From positions 1 through 5,679 of the forward strand of contig JAISDM010000052.1 of the NCBI GenBank assembly GCA_031264885.1: a stretch of DNA of 5,679 nt, given 5' to 3'. Every line of letters begins with the position of its first letter. Positions within the stretch are counted from its first letter, which is position 1. Positions 1 through 5,594 of this stretch are shown here, piece by piece. This DNA is from Peptococcaceae bacterium (GTDB lineage Bacteria > Bacillota > Peptococcia > DRI-13 > UBA5745). The notes under the pieces were generated by a model. That model did no database searches, was not told the DNA's origin, and saw nothing but the letters and a program-made list of their open reading frames with translations. The position numbers were made by a program, and so were the translations under genes.

Positions 1-827
1 GTGAGTCTATTCGTTGCTGCGGCGGTAGTAATATAAAAAATAGCGCTGCCTGATCCAGCCGCGGCTGTATTATTGATGAGACCTCCGCCATTGAGTTCGA
101 ATCGCTGACCTTCACTGGGCGGTGAAGCATAATAAATTCCGCCCCCTTCTTGATTGGCGGAATTATCGGTAATCATGCCTCCGTTCATAATGAAATGACC
201 TGTGTCAAGGCATATAGCGCCTCCCTGATTAGCTTGATTGCCGGTGATCAGACCGCCATTCATTTCAAATCTGGCGCCTTTTCCAAGTATTCTGACCGCG
301 CCTCCCGTTCCTGATGTGTTTTTGTTGTTTTGTAAAATGACTCCTGAATTCATCGCTAAAACGGCATCTACTACGGTATTGTCAATTCCTCCCGAAATAA
401 ACAGCATCTCTGAAGTAGCATTTACATTCGCGTTGCCGTCAATAATAATATCATCAAGAGTCAGCTTTCCATCCGGATATGAAATTTCAACCAGGCAGCC
501 GTTATATCCGCTGTAACGCTGTAGCATGGCCTGAAATCCCGTATCCGGATCTCCCGGCAAAGACCAGGTTTGGGCGTCGCTGACCATCACCTTGCCTGTA
601 ATATAGATAACGCCCGTATCGCTTACCAATGCCTTAGCCTTTGCAAAGGTTTTAACCGCGTGATTCGTGCTGTCGCCGTCATTTATGTCATTACCGTTTA
701 CACCATCCAGATATACAGCTTCCAGTGGCTCCGATTCCGCGAACACCGGACCGGGAAGCGTCATACATACCAGCAGTACCGCTAACACGCCCGCCAGGAA
801 ACGTCTGGTATTTTTAAGCAGCGTCAT
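1..827 (-). CDS. Secreted beta-helix repeat protein, 3' end cut off by the window edge
   Basis: An open frame runs from an ATG at 827 to the left edge without a stop (275 complete codons). AAAGGA at 835-840 lies 7 nt upstream and fixes the start; the ATG at 835 reaches a stop after three codons. Residues 1-30 form a Sec signal peptide: basic NTRR, a hydrophobic core, and cleavage after VFA. Mature-protein landmarks are YLDGVNGND (39-47), IYITGKVMVS (74-83), IIIDGN (127-132) and SGVILQNN (161-168). Then come repeated rungs such as FEMNGGLITGN (187-197) and FIMNGGMITDN (212-222). Alternating hydrophobic/Gly-Asn rungs of this kind are typical of right-handed parallel beta-helix (pectate-lyase-like) surface proteins. 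I infer a secreted or cell-surface role, possibly adhesin-like; no catalytic motif is visible. The same module occurs in the C-terminal half of the gene at 1143-3584, so the two are tandem paralogues. The C-terminus and any anchor are outside the window. Confidence 0.85.
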   Translation of the reverse strand, partial: MTLLKNTRRFLAGVLAVLLVCMTLPGPVFAESEPLEAVYLDGVNGNDINDGDSTNHAVKTFAKAKALVSDTGVIYITGKVMVSDAQTWSLPGDPDTGFQAMLQRYSGYNGCLVEISYPDGKLTLDDIIIDGNANVNATSEMLFISGGIDNTVVDAVLAMNSGVILQNNKNTSGTGGAVRILGKGARFEMNGGLITGNQANQGGAICLDTGHFIMNGGMITDNSANQEGGGIYYASPPSEGQRFELNGGGLINNTAAAGSGSAIFYITTAAATNRL

Positions 828-853
828 GCAACCATCCTTTCTCAGATTCTATA

Positions 854-875
854 AATTGCGCTAAATAGCGTAATT
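854..875. repeat. Short dyad upstream of the partial beta-helix gene
   Basis: AATTGCGCTA (854-863) and TAGCGTAATT (866-875) are inverted copies, 9 of 10 positions pairing, separated by AA. The dyad ends 26 nt before the ATG at 827, between the start region and anything further upstream. It could be an operator or a 5'-leader hairpin. I could not identify a convincing -35/-10 pair beside it, so its role is unproven. Confidence 0.4.
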
Positions 876-934
876 GCGGAATCCAAAGCGTCCAAACATA
901 ACATCAGATTCCGCAACCATGTATTATGAACAGG

Positions 935-1088
935 AATTCTTCGACCTGTACAATTGGGCGCGTCCGCTCCCCGTCATTCCGGGCTTGACCCAGAATCCAG
1001 GTTCCTTCTTTTGGATTCCGGGACAAGCCCGGAATGACGGGATGAGTGTGTTCCCGAGTCCCTAATTTACAGGTCGAATTTTTTTGTA
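935..1088. repeat. Nested composite inverted repeat (MITE/REP-like)
   Basis: The inner arms at 970-999 and 1012-1041 match as inverted copies at about 28 of 30 positions around a 12-nt spacer. They belong to the widespread GTCATTCCGGGCTTG...CGGAATCC type of dispersed palindrome. The outer arms share TTCGACCTGTA (940-950, and inverted at 1069-1079) followed by a degenerate AATT-GGG stretch, so the inner palindrome sits inside an older inverted repeat. A related inner unit recurs at 4545-4646. The outer motif resembles the direct repeats at 4650 and 5595. The element contains no gene and fills most of the 315-nt gap between the two surface-protein genes. Short ORFs across it are repeat translations. 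Confidence 0.8.
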
Positions 1089-1089
1089 T

Positions 1090-1132
1090 ATCAGCCTGTC
1101 TCACCGCGAAAAACACGGTGAGACAAGCTGAT
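1090..1132 (-). terminator. Strong hairpin downstream of the 813-aa gene, terminator-like without U-tract
   Basis: The arms 1090-1106 and 1116-1132 form a 17-bp stem with one G-U wobble and a 9-nt loop. The hairpin begins 10 nt past the stop codon at 1143-1145. It is placed like a terminator for the minus-strand gene, but the transcript after it reads AUACAAAAAAAUUCG with no U-run. It is therefore not a classical intrinsic terminator. It may protect an mRNA 3' end, act with Rho, or be a repeat-derived palindrome. Confidence 0.45.
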
Positions 1133-1142
1133 TCTATAAATT

Positions 1143-3584
1143 TTAGTTTAAATAGATGGTCGCTCCATCTGTGTCAAAATCATAGGATCCGTCGAAATAG
1201 CTGAAAGCACTCACATCGCCCTGGACAAAAGTATAATTCACCGCCCGGGCAACCACCACATCAAAGTCCGGCGCCTCGCACTCAATCACCAGCGGCAGAC
1301 TGGCCACTGTGGACGCCACTTTGATATCGGCGTTATCCACCAAGTAGATTATGCCTGTGATGGCGGATGTGGCGGTGGACTGGGCCGGATTGATCTCGAA
1401 GATGGCGCCGGGGTCGTTGACCGTCACGGCGATCCTGCTGGCGGAAGACGCGTTGCTGTTGATAACGCCCCCATACCAGTAGAACGTGCCGTTGTCGCTT
1501 ACATCCACCGCGTCGCCCCGCACTCCGGCCAGATTGTCCTCAATGAGTCCGCCGGACATAATGAATGTGGAATACCCGAAGACCCCCGCGGCGCCGCCGT
1601 AGTTGACTACTTCATTGTCCGCGATGATGGCGGTGCCGGACATGGTGACATAAGCGCGCTCCAGAAGCCGGATACCCGCGCCGGCGCCGGCCCGGTTGTT
1701 TTGCAGCAGCGTTCCTGAGTTCAGCGATACCACACCGTTCCCTTGAACATCGATGAGCGCCTCGCAGATATAATTGCCCATATTGGACTTATTGCCGTCA
1801 ATGGTAATATTGCCGAAAACAGCGTTGCCTCCTGTGACGACCTCGAAGAGAGAACCGGTCCAGGTATCGCTCCGTTTCACATCCGCCCCGGTCAGGGTGA
1901 AGGATGCGGAGGATGAGACCTCTACCGCGCCCATGATATAAATGGTCGGTGTGACCGCGCTGCCCACGGCCGCCGCGGCCGAAGCCCAGTCACCGAAGGG
2001 ATCCGCCTGAGTGCCGCTGCCGCCGCTGCCTAAGCGGCCGTCCAGGAACACCGCGGTGGATATGTCTGTGGACGATGGCAGTTCCATGGGACTGCCGTTG
2101 TCATAGGTCCGAAGTACGAAAGGTGCCGCGCCCAGCCACCCGAAGGTGGGGAAGTCATTGGCCACTAAGGTGAAATAATTCAGGTTGGTGACCGGATCCA
2201 CTCCCATGTAAGCGGCGATGTCATCGCTTGTGCCGGGAATAGGATTTGTCCCTTGCATCTGGGGTACCGTCAGTTGAAGGTTGATATCCACCCCGGTTCC
2301 CCAGCCAGGCGTACCTATATCTTGCCTAACGCCTGTATCCAGCCAGAAGGTACGGGTAAGCGTAGGACGCGCACTGTTATCCGCCGATGCAAACAGGGGT
2401 TTCTGCTCGGGAACGATGCTTACGTCCGGGAATACGGTATTGGAGGTGTAGGTTCGCTCAATACTGCCCACCCCGGTAGGCGGGGCATTATAATCGGTCA
2501 GGATGCCGGCGGCGCCGGCGATGTAGTTGCCGCCCCTGGAATTGATCGCGCCCTGGTTATAGGACCCCAAAATGTGGCCTTCATTATAACCAACCACGCC
2601 GCCCACATAGGTGCGCTGACTGGTCCGCACAGAAGCCACTGTGCCATGATTGCCGCTTTGTTTGACCAGCACCTGATCATTCTGGGCAATGCCCGAAGGC
2701 AGGGACAAATATACCCCGCCCACGATGCCGCCCACCCGGCTGCCGCCGGTGACATCGGCATGGTTAACGGTATAGCGGACCGTGGAATATTTCAGAACCT
2801 TCAGCTCGGGATCTATGGCGGTGCCGTTCCAGTCCAGACCGCCCACGATGCCGCCGACGTTGCTGGAATCATTATTGGCGGCGAATACCGTCTCCACATA
2901 GCTGACCACGTTGATTACCTGACCGTAGAGATAGCCCGCCACCGCGCCAACATTGGTGTAAGGGGCTGTGGTGCCCAAATTGACTTGACTCTCGTCGCTG
3001 TCGCTGCCCAGCACCAAGTTGGCCACCGCGCCCCCGTTGACGAAGCCAAAGAGTCCGTAACCGGAGGCGTGCGCGGTCTGATCTCCGGCTACAGGAACCA
3101 CGTTCAAATTGATGATGGCGTTGTTATTGCCGTCCAAAACACCCCCAAAATAAGGGGCGTAAGGAATTCCGTCCCGCTCGGGTCCGGCCCCGCCGATAGG
3201 CGTCCAAGCATAGCCGGCCAAATCAAACACCAACTGGCCCAACTGTGCTGTGTCGTAAGGATTATAGTCAGGATAGGCGTCCGACGAGGTATAGCTGGCG
3301 ATGACGAAGATCTCTCCCGCAGCCGGGTAGGAACCTCCGCCAGGACTGTAAGTTCCATCGTTCACCAGCGCTGCCAATCCCGCAAGTTTCTCAGGTGAAT
3401 CAATGATCCAAGGCGCCGTCTGCGTGCCGTTGGCGCCAATGGGACCGGTCCGGGGATCGGCGGTGGTGCTTCCGTCCCAAGTCAGCGTCACTGCGTTGGG
3501 CCCGGCCGCAAAGGCCGGAATGGAAACGAAAACCATCATTGCAATGACCAGTAAGGCCATTGCTTTTTTCTTAAACACGTTCAA
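1143..3584 (-). CDS. Large secreted GLUG-repeat / beta-helix protein
   Basis: I start the gene at TTG 3584 because AAAGGGGG at 3593-3600 lies 8 nt upstream and the product then opens directly with a signal peptide. An in-frame ATG at 3629 would add 15 residues before it. The product has 813 residues from the TTG. Residues 1-26 are a Sec signal peptide (basic KKK, hydrophobic core, cleavage after AFA). About 146-365 is a GLUG-like region: FGGVLDGNN, YGLFGFV, then VGGIVGG-type repeats near 212, 243, 284 and 327. About 478-485 has DFPTFGWL. About 513-710 is a beta-helix module with VFLDGRLGSGGSGT, IYIMGAVEVS, ITIDGN, LNSGTLLQNN, VTMSGT and FIMSGGLIEDN. No LPXTG, SLH repeat, autotransporter barrel or C-terminal membrane segment is visible, so it is probably secreted or non-covalently attached. 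GLUG and beta-helix repeats occur in bacterial surface and adhesin-like proteins; the ligand is unknown. It is a paralogue of the gene at 1-827. Confidence 0.88.
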   Translation of the reverse strand: MNVFKKKAMALLVIAMMVFVSIPAFAAGPNAVTLTWDGSTTADPRTGPIGANGTQTAPWIIDSPEKLAGLAALVNDGTYSPGGGSYPAAGEIFVIASYTSSDAYPDYNPYDTAQLGQLVFDLAGYAWTPIGGAGPERDGIPYAPYFGGVLDGNNNAIINLNVVPVAGDQTAHASGYGLFGFVNGGAVANLVLGSDSDESQVNLGTTAPYTNVGAVAGYLYGQVINVVSYVETVFAANNDSSNVGGIVGGLDWNGTAIDPELKVLKYSTVRYTVNHADVTGGSRVGGIVGGVYLSLPSGIAQNDQVLVKQSGNHGTVASVRTSQRTYVGGVVGYNEGHILGSYNQGAINSRGGNYIAGAAGILTDYNAPPTGVGSIERTYTSNTVFPDVSIVPEQKPLFASADNSARPTLTRTFWLDTGVRQDIGTPGWGTGVDINLQLTVPQMQGTNPIPGTSDDIAAYMGVDPVTNLNYFTLVANDFPTFGWLGAAPFVLRTYDNGSPMELPSSTDISTAVFLDGRLGSGGSGTQADPFGDWASAAAAVGSAVTPTIYIMGAVEVSSSASFTLTGADVKRSDTWTGSLFEVVTGGNAVFGNITIDGNKSNMGNYICEALIDVQGNGVVSLNSGTLLQNNRAGAGAGIRLLERAYVTMSGTAIIADNEVVNYGGAAGVFGYSTFIMSGGLIEDNLAGVRGDAVDVSDNGTFYWYGGVINSNASSASRIAVTVNDPGAIFEINPAQSTATSAITGIIYLVDNADIKVASTVASLPLVIECEAPDFDVVVARAVNYTFVQGDVSAFSYFDGSYDFDTDGATIYLN

Positions 3585-3592
3585 AATAAATG

Positions 3593-3600
3593 CCCCCTTT
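3593..3600 (-). promoter_or_regulatory. Ribosome binding site supporting a TTG start
   Basis: AAAGGGGG on the minus strand is followed by 8 nt and then TTG at 3584-3582. No comparable purine tract precedes the ATG codons at 3629 and 3623. This decides the start of the large GLUG/beta-helix gene and removes a 15-residue N-terminal extension that would not suit a Sec signal peptide. Confidence 0.7.
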
Positions 3601-3658
3601 AATTGATAGCTACTTAAGTACATGTGCATAACTTGAACCCATAATCGTAATCCTTGAC

Positions 3659-3674
3659 GCGTACAAGCGTACGC
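3659..3674. promoter_or_regulatory. Perfect 6-bp dyad upstream of the large gene
   Basis: GCGTAC (3659-3664) and GTACGC (3669-3674) are perfect inverted copies with a 4-nt spacer, about 75 nt upstream of the TTG start. On the minus strand it overlaps a weak -35-like TTGTAC (3661-3666). That is followed 17 nt later by TATGGG (3638-3643), a poor -10 match. It may be an operator, but the promoter match is weak. Confidence 0.3.
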
Positions 3675-3715
3675 ATTCCGCTTTCCGCCCGATGATACCG
3701 TGTCTTTGGCCCTTC

Positions 3716-3760
3716 GTCCGCCGCCCGGATATAGACGGATCGTATATCCGAGCGGCGGAC
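3716..3760. repeat. 18-bp inverted repeat in the leader of the large gene
   Basis: The arms 3716-3733 and 3743-3760 match as inverted copies at 17 of 18 positions (GTCCGCCGC...GGATATA type) around a 9-nt loop. Neither side has a T-run, so it is not an intrinsic terminator. If the large gene's transcript starts upstream, it would fold in the 5' leader about 130 nt before the start. A dispersed palindrome is equally possible. Confidence 0.55.
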
Positions 3761-3802
3761 TGCCGCCCTCCTATTCATGTCGCGAACATCCCCCCTTTTC
3801 TT

Positions 3803-3831
3803 TTCGGCGCTTTCTCATCTATGTATATAAT
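3803..3831 (+). promoter_or_regulatory. Possible plus-strand promoter (perfect -10, weak -35)
   Basis: TATAAT at 3826-3831 is a perfect -10 box. TTCGGC at 3803-3808, 17 nt upstream, is a poor -35 match. It points towards the plus-strand terminator at 4145-4174, so a transcript of roughly 335 nt without a convincing ORF could run between them. The evidence is positional and the AT-rich context can produce a -10 by chance. Confidence 0.3.
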
Positions 3832-4083
3832 GAACGTCTGTTTGCGCTGGCATGGCGAATTCACCACACCGATGTAAACAAACCCTGCGCCCCCGAAAAC
3901 CCAACAGTCAAAGCGTCTGCCTGGCTGGAAAACGCCCAGGTACGCGTTAAACAAAGAATCCATTTTTTGCTGTTGCCGCCCCCGCCGGCTTCGATGTCCG
4001 CCCCGACGCGCGGATCCCTCCATATGATCCGGCATCGCGGACGTTTCGGCCTATCGGCGCCACAGGAACCGAACCGGCGCGTT

Positions 4084-4109
4084 TTCCAGAAACCTATAGG
4101 TTTCTGGAA
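4084..4109. repeat. Perfect 26-nt palindrome
   Basis: The segment is identical to its own reverse complement. The half is TTCCAGAAACCTA and the centre is CCTATAGG. There is no spacer, so it suits a dimeric protein site or recombination core better than an RNA hairpin. The half plus two centre bases recurs as TTCCAGAAACCTATA at 4220-4234, on the far side of the plus-strand terminator. Its function is unknown. Confidence 0.7.
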
Positions 4110-4144
4110 TTCCATATTTTCCAAATATTTGTGTTATTTCTATC

Positions 4145-4174
4145 GCCGCAGAGCGAAAATCTGCGGCTTTTTTT
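4145..4174 (+). terminator. Intrinsic terminator, plus strand, with no gene in front of it
   Basis: GCCGCAGA (4145-4152) and TCTGCGGC (4160-4167) form a perfect 8-bp stem with loop GCGAAAA, followed immediately by seven Ts (4168-4174). This is a textbook Rho-independent terminator for plus-strand transcription. On the minus strand no T-run follows. No supportable plus-strand gene lies upstream, so it ends either a non-coding transcript or readthrough opposing the minus-strand genes. Confidence 0.8.
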
Positions 4175-4219
4175 ATGCTTATTTTACATATCAGGAAATT
4201 TTGTGAAGCGATTTGAACT

Positions 4220-4234
4220 TTCCAGAAACCTATA
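4220..4234. repeat. Half-site copy of the 26-nt palindrome
   Basis: TTCCAGAAACCTATA repeats 4084-4098 exactly and in the same orientation, 136 nt downstream. The second half of the palindrome is missing here; the sequence continues CTTTAAAAG. It may be a second binding half-site or the remnant of a degraded repeat. Confidence 0.6.
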
Positions 4235-4353
4235 CTTTAAAAGAATTTTTATCTATGTACCCACTATATGTACCCGCGTGATTCCGCCCCCGCGCAAGCG
4301 CGGCCAGCCGGCGGGCCGGGAACGCGTTTGATAAAGCATTCGACGGGCGTGTC

Positions 4354-4392
4354 CTCCCCGGATCGGCGGCTCGCGCCGCCGGTCTCGGGGAG
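4354..4392. repeat. GC-rich hairpin with internal loop
   Basis: CTCCCCG (4354-4360) pairs with CGGGGAG (4386-4392). Inside it CGGCGGC (4364-4370) pairs with GCCGCCG (4375-4381) around loop TCGC. The two stems are separated by a 3/4-nt internal loop. No T-run follows on either strand. On the minus strand it would sit about 30 nt into a transcript from the promoter-like pair at 4425-4453. Confidence 0.5.
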
Positions 4393-4424
4393 AACATATG
4401 CCCTATCGGCACCCTATCGAAAAC

Positions 4425-4453
4425 AGAATACCACAAAAAAACGAATTGTTCAA
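4425..4453 (-). promoter_or_regulatory. Sigma70-like promoter, minus strand, no adjacent gene
   Basis: TTGAAC (4448-4453) and TATTCT (4425-4430) are spaced by exactly 17 nt in an AT-rich segment. Transcription would run leftwards into the non-coding region, first through the GC-rich hairpin at 4354-4392. The next minus-strand gene starts at 3584, about 830 nt away, so it would be either a very long leader or a separate RNA. Confidence 0.4.
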
Positions 4454-4544
4454 TAAAAATTTACGAAAATTTTAATTATCCCCTTGCCCCGGCTCTTGCG
4501 GCTCTTGCCATCCGTTCAAAGCTCCAGAACATCCTTTAACATCG

Positions 4545-4646
4545 CCCGTCATTCCGGGCTCGTCTGTCCCCGTCATTCCGGCTTTATGCCGGAATCCAAA
4601 AATGATAAGCCAAGGAACCTGGATTCCGGGACAAGCCCGGAATGAC
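4545..4646. repeat. Cluster of GTCATTCCGG-family palindromic repeats
   Basis: Three units lie together. The first is CCCGTCATTCCGGGCT at 4545-4560. The second, at 4571-4597, has its own stem of ATTCCGGC (4575-4582) and GCCGGAAT (4588-4595) around TTTAT. The third is inverted at 4614-4646 and nearly matches the right arm of the element at 1012-1041. The arrangement looks like one repeat inserted into another. Translations such as CHSGLVPESR from this stretch are repeat artefacts. Confidence 0.8.
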
Positions 4647-4649
4647 AAA

Positions 4650-4731
4650 CATATGGCGCCGGAACGACGAAGAACGGATGCGCGCAATTGCACAGGCCGA
4701 ATTTTTTTGTTTCGGACGGGCCTGGCGGCAG
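4650..4731. repeat. Direct repeat copy 1, left of vapBC
   Basis: The core 4656-4719 matches 5603-5666 with one difference in 64 nt. The flanking CATATG and GGCGGCAG ends are also shared, apart from a 2-nt indel and a short divergent patch. It contains AATTGCACAGGCCGAA followed by seven Ts. It starts 4 nt after the GTCATTCC cluster and runs into the hairpin at 4724-4786. The two copies are 945 nt apart and enclose the toxin-antitoxin operon. Confidence 0.85.
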
Positions 4732-4786
4732 GATGCCGCCCCTACGGTACCGTGAACGATGCCTGTAGGGGCGGCATTCTGCCGCC
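4724..4786. repeat. 22-bp GC-rich inverted repeat (GTAGGGGCGGCA type)
   Basis: The arms 4724-4745 and 4765-4786 match as inverted copies at 21 of 22 positions around a 19-nt spacer. The GTAGGGGCGGCATTCTGCC arm resembles palindromic elements scattered through many bacterial genomes (general knowledge, not checked). The second direct-repeat copy at the right edge ends in the first bases of the same arm, so another copy probably follows outside the window. Confidence 0.8.
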
Positions 4787-4787
4787 C

Positions 4788-4814
4788 GCGGCAAACGCGG
4801 CAAACGCGGCAAAA
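4788..4814. repeat. Three tandem 9-nt repeats (GCGGCAAAC)
   Basis: GCGGCAAAC occurs at 4788-4796 and 4797-4805, then GCGGCAAAA at 4806-4814, directly against the right arm of the preceding hairpin. It is a microsatellite-like extension with no coding role that I can see. Confidence 0.7.
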
Positions 4815-4897
4815 ACCCGAAACGCGCTATTCCTGCTCTGCTGATGGTGTTTTCTGCGAGCTTGCGCGTCGTCGCGGTTCAAACGTCCTGAGATAGA

Positions 4898-5296
4898 TTA
4901 AATCCAGTTTTCCAGTGTCAAACCATCGACGCGTTCAAATTCGCGTGTGTTGTTGGTCACAAGTACCAGCCTCCGCGCCATTGCGTGGGCGGCGATCAAC
5001 GTATCCATCGGGCCGATGGGAGTTCCTTTGCGCTGCAGACTGGCGCGTATTTTTCCGTATTCGGCGGCAGCCAGACCGTCAAAAGGCAGAACTGTCATGA
5101 TCGCCAGTATCTGACCTAACGCAACAGCGTTTTTTTCCCGATAGGAACTCGACTCGACGCCGTGTTGCAGCTCGGCAAGCGTAATCGCGGATATGGCGAC
5201 GCCTTCCTTCTGTTTGATTTTAAGCTGCCCCAGCACGGTTTCCGGTTTTCTCTTGATGATATAAACGCAAATATTGGTGTCAAGAAGATATTTCAT
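4898..5296 (-). CDS. vapC: VapC toxin, PIN-domain endoribonuclease
   Basis: The 132-residue product is a complete PIN-domain protein of usual VapC length. The acidic metal-binding residues are present: D6 in LLDTNI, E42 in TLAELQHG and D98 in GPMDTLIAAHA. The TNNTREFERV motif (114-123) and a C-terminal GLTLENW follow. The whole pattern closely resembles the enteric VapC group that cleaves initiator tRNA(fMet) in the anticodon loop, so that target is likely by family but not shown here. It acts in the cytoplasm with Mg2+ and is neutralised by VapB. Its ATG overlaps the vapB stop by 4 nt (ATGA), and only a weak AAGAGA lies just upstream, which suggests translational coupling and production below antitoxin. 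No frameshift or lost catalytic residue is seen. No clear terminator follows. Confidence 0.95.
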   Translation of the reverse strand: MKYLLDTNICVYIIKRKPETVLGQLKIKQKEGVAISAITLAELQHGVESSSYREKNAVALGQILAIMTVLPFDGLAAAEYGKIRASLQRKGTPIGPMDTLIAAHAMARRLVLVTNNTREFERVDGLTLENWI

Positions 5297-5523
5297 AAAA
5301 TGTCTCTTATCTCCTGTGCGCCCTGCTCGCGCCCGTATTCCATAAAGTCATGAGAGAATCCGTTCAGACCGTCGAGGAACGTTTCCCATGCCCGTTCCTT
5401 GGGGAACAGCATCACGGCGTTTCCGATTTTCTGAATATACACCTCGTCGCCCGCAAAGCGGTATTCTTTCGGCAGACGCACCGCCTGACTCTGGCCGTTC
5501 GCAAATAATTTCGCAGTTTCCAT
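5293..5523 (-). CDS. vapB: VapB antitoxin, AbrB/SpoVT-type DNA-binding protein
   Basis: I choose the ATG at 5523 (76 residues) because GGGAGGT at 5531-5537 is 7 nt upstream. The ATG at 5529 lies only 1 nt from it and would add MI. The N-terminal segment ETAKLFANGQSQAVRLPKEY (2-21) followed by EVYIQKIGNAVMLFP is the swapped-hairpin AbrB-type DNA-binding fold of VapB antitoxins. The acidic/aromatic C-terminal tail (WETFLDGLNGF onwards) would wrap the VapC active site. It is the first gene of the operon with vapC and should autorepress its promoter through the dyad at 5547-5562, more strongly in complex with VapC (known for the family). Confidence 0.94.
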   Translation of the reverse strand: METAKLFANGQSQAVRLPKEYRFAGDEVYIQKIGNAVMLFPKERAWETFLDGLNGFSHDFMEYGREQGAQEIRDIL

Positions 5524-5543
5524 AATCATTACCTCCCGTCAAT

Positions 5544-5573
5544 AGTATATACTCGAATATATATTTTCGTCAA
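5544..5573 (-). promoter_or_regulatory. vapBC promoter
   Basis: TTGACG (5568-5573) and TATACT (5544-5549) are separated by 18 nt on the minus strand. They are followed by the GGGAGGT ribosome binding site and the vapB start at 5523. The expected transcript leader is very short, about 15 nt. The -35 matches the sigma70 consensus at 5 of 6 positions and the -10 at 5 of 6. Confidence 0.7.
5547..5562. promoter_or_regulatory. Probable VapBC operator dyad
   Basis: The 16-nt ATATACTCGAATATAT is palindromic at 14 of 16 positions, centred on TCGA. It overlaps the spacer and the -10 box of the vapBC promoter; AGTATATACT (5544-5553) is a second, perfect short palindrome sharing it. Position and symmetry fit autorepression by a VapB dimer or VapBC complex. 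Confidence 0.6.
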
Positions 5574-5594
5574 GCTTAAACGCGTCTGAGCAAG

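Larger units (their letters stand above)
3630..4897. other. 1.27-kb region without a convincing protein gene
   Basis: Both strands carry ORFs of 60-170 codons here. They overlap one another on opposite strands, run through palindromes and terminators, and give Pro/Arg-rich translations with no recognisable domain. None has a good start with a ribosome binding site. The region instead holds hairpins (3716-3760, 4354-4392), a 26-nt palindrome (4084-4109), a plus-strand terminator (4145-4174), a minus-strand promoter-like pair (4425-4453), a short dyad (4290-4303), a 13-nt-spaced repeat of TATGTACCC (4254-4262 and 4267-4275) and a repeat cluster from 4545 to 4814. From 4815 to 4897 I see nothing specific. 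Confidence 0.65.

Noticed and set aside
935..1088. CRISPR-like array or attachment site
   Set aside because: There are no regularly spaced direct repeats with unique spacers; the structure is nested inverted repeats, and no integrase or cas gene is present.
874..1116. 63- and 70-codon ORFs on opposite strands between the two surface-protein genes
   Set aside because: Both are translations of the composite inverted repeat at 935-1088; PVIPGL appears in both because the repeat arms are inverted copies.
2253..3398. 381-codon plus-strand ORF antisense to the large surface-protein gene
   Set aside because: It lies wholly inside a well-supported gene on the other strand, has no recognisable domain or ribosome binding site, and is explained by the repetitive Gly/Val/Asn-rich codon pattern of the minus-strand gene.
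3614..3778. 54-codon minus-strand ORF that could be a leader peptide for the large gene
   Set aside because: A G-run lies 11 nt upstream, but the ORF is encoded largely by the inverted repeat at 3716-3760 and its Arg-rich translation looks like palindrome sequence rather than a selected peptide.
3775..4124. Two overlapping minus-strand ORFs (86 and 87 codons)
   Set aside because: They overlap each other in different frames, have no clear ribosome binding site, and show no recognisable protein family.
3700..4206. 168-codon plus-strand ORF in the intergenic region
   Set aside because: It runs through the 26-nt palindrome and past the intrinsic terminator at 4145-4174, starts inside an upstream hairpin region without a good ribosome binding site, and gives a Pro/Arg-rich sequence with no domain.
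4472..4844. Three ORFs of 73-80 codons on both strands around the repeat cluster
   Set aside because: Their translations come from the GTCATTCCGG and GGCGGCA palindromes (for example CHSGLVPESR), which commonly create spurious ORFs.
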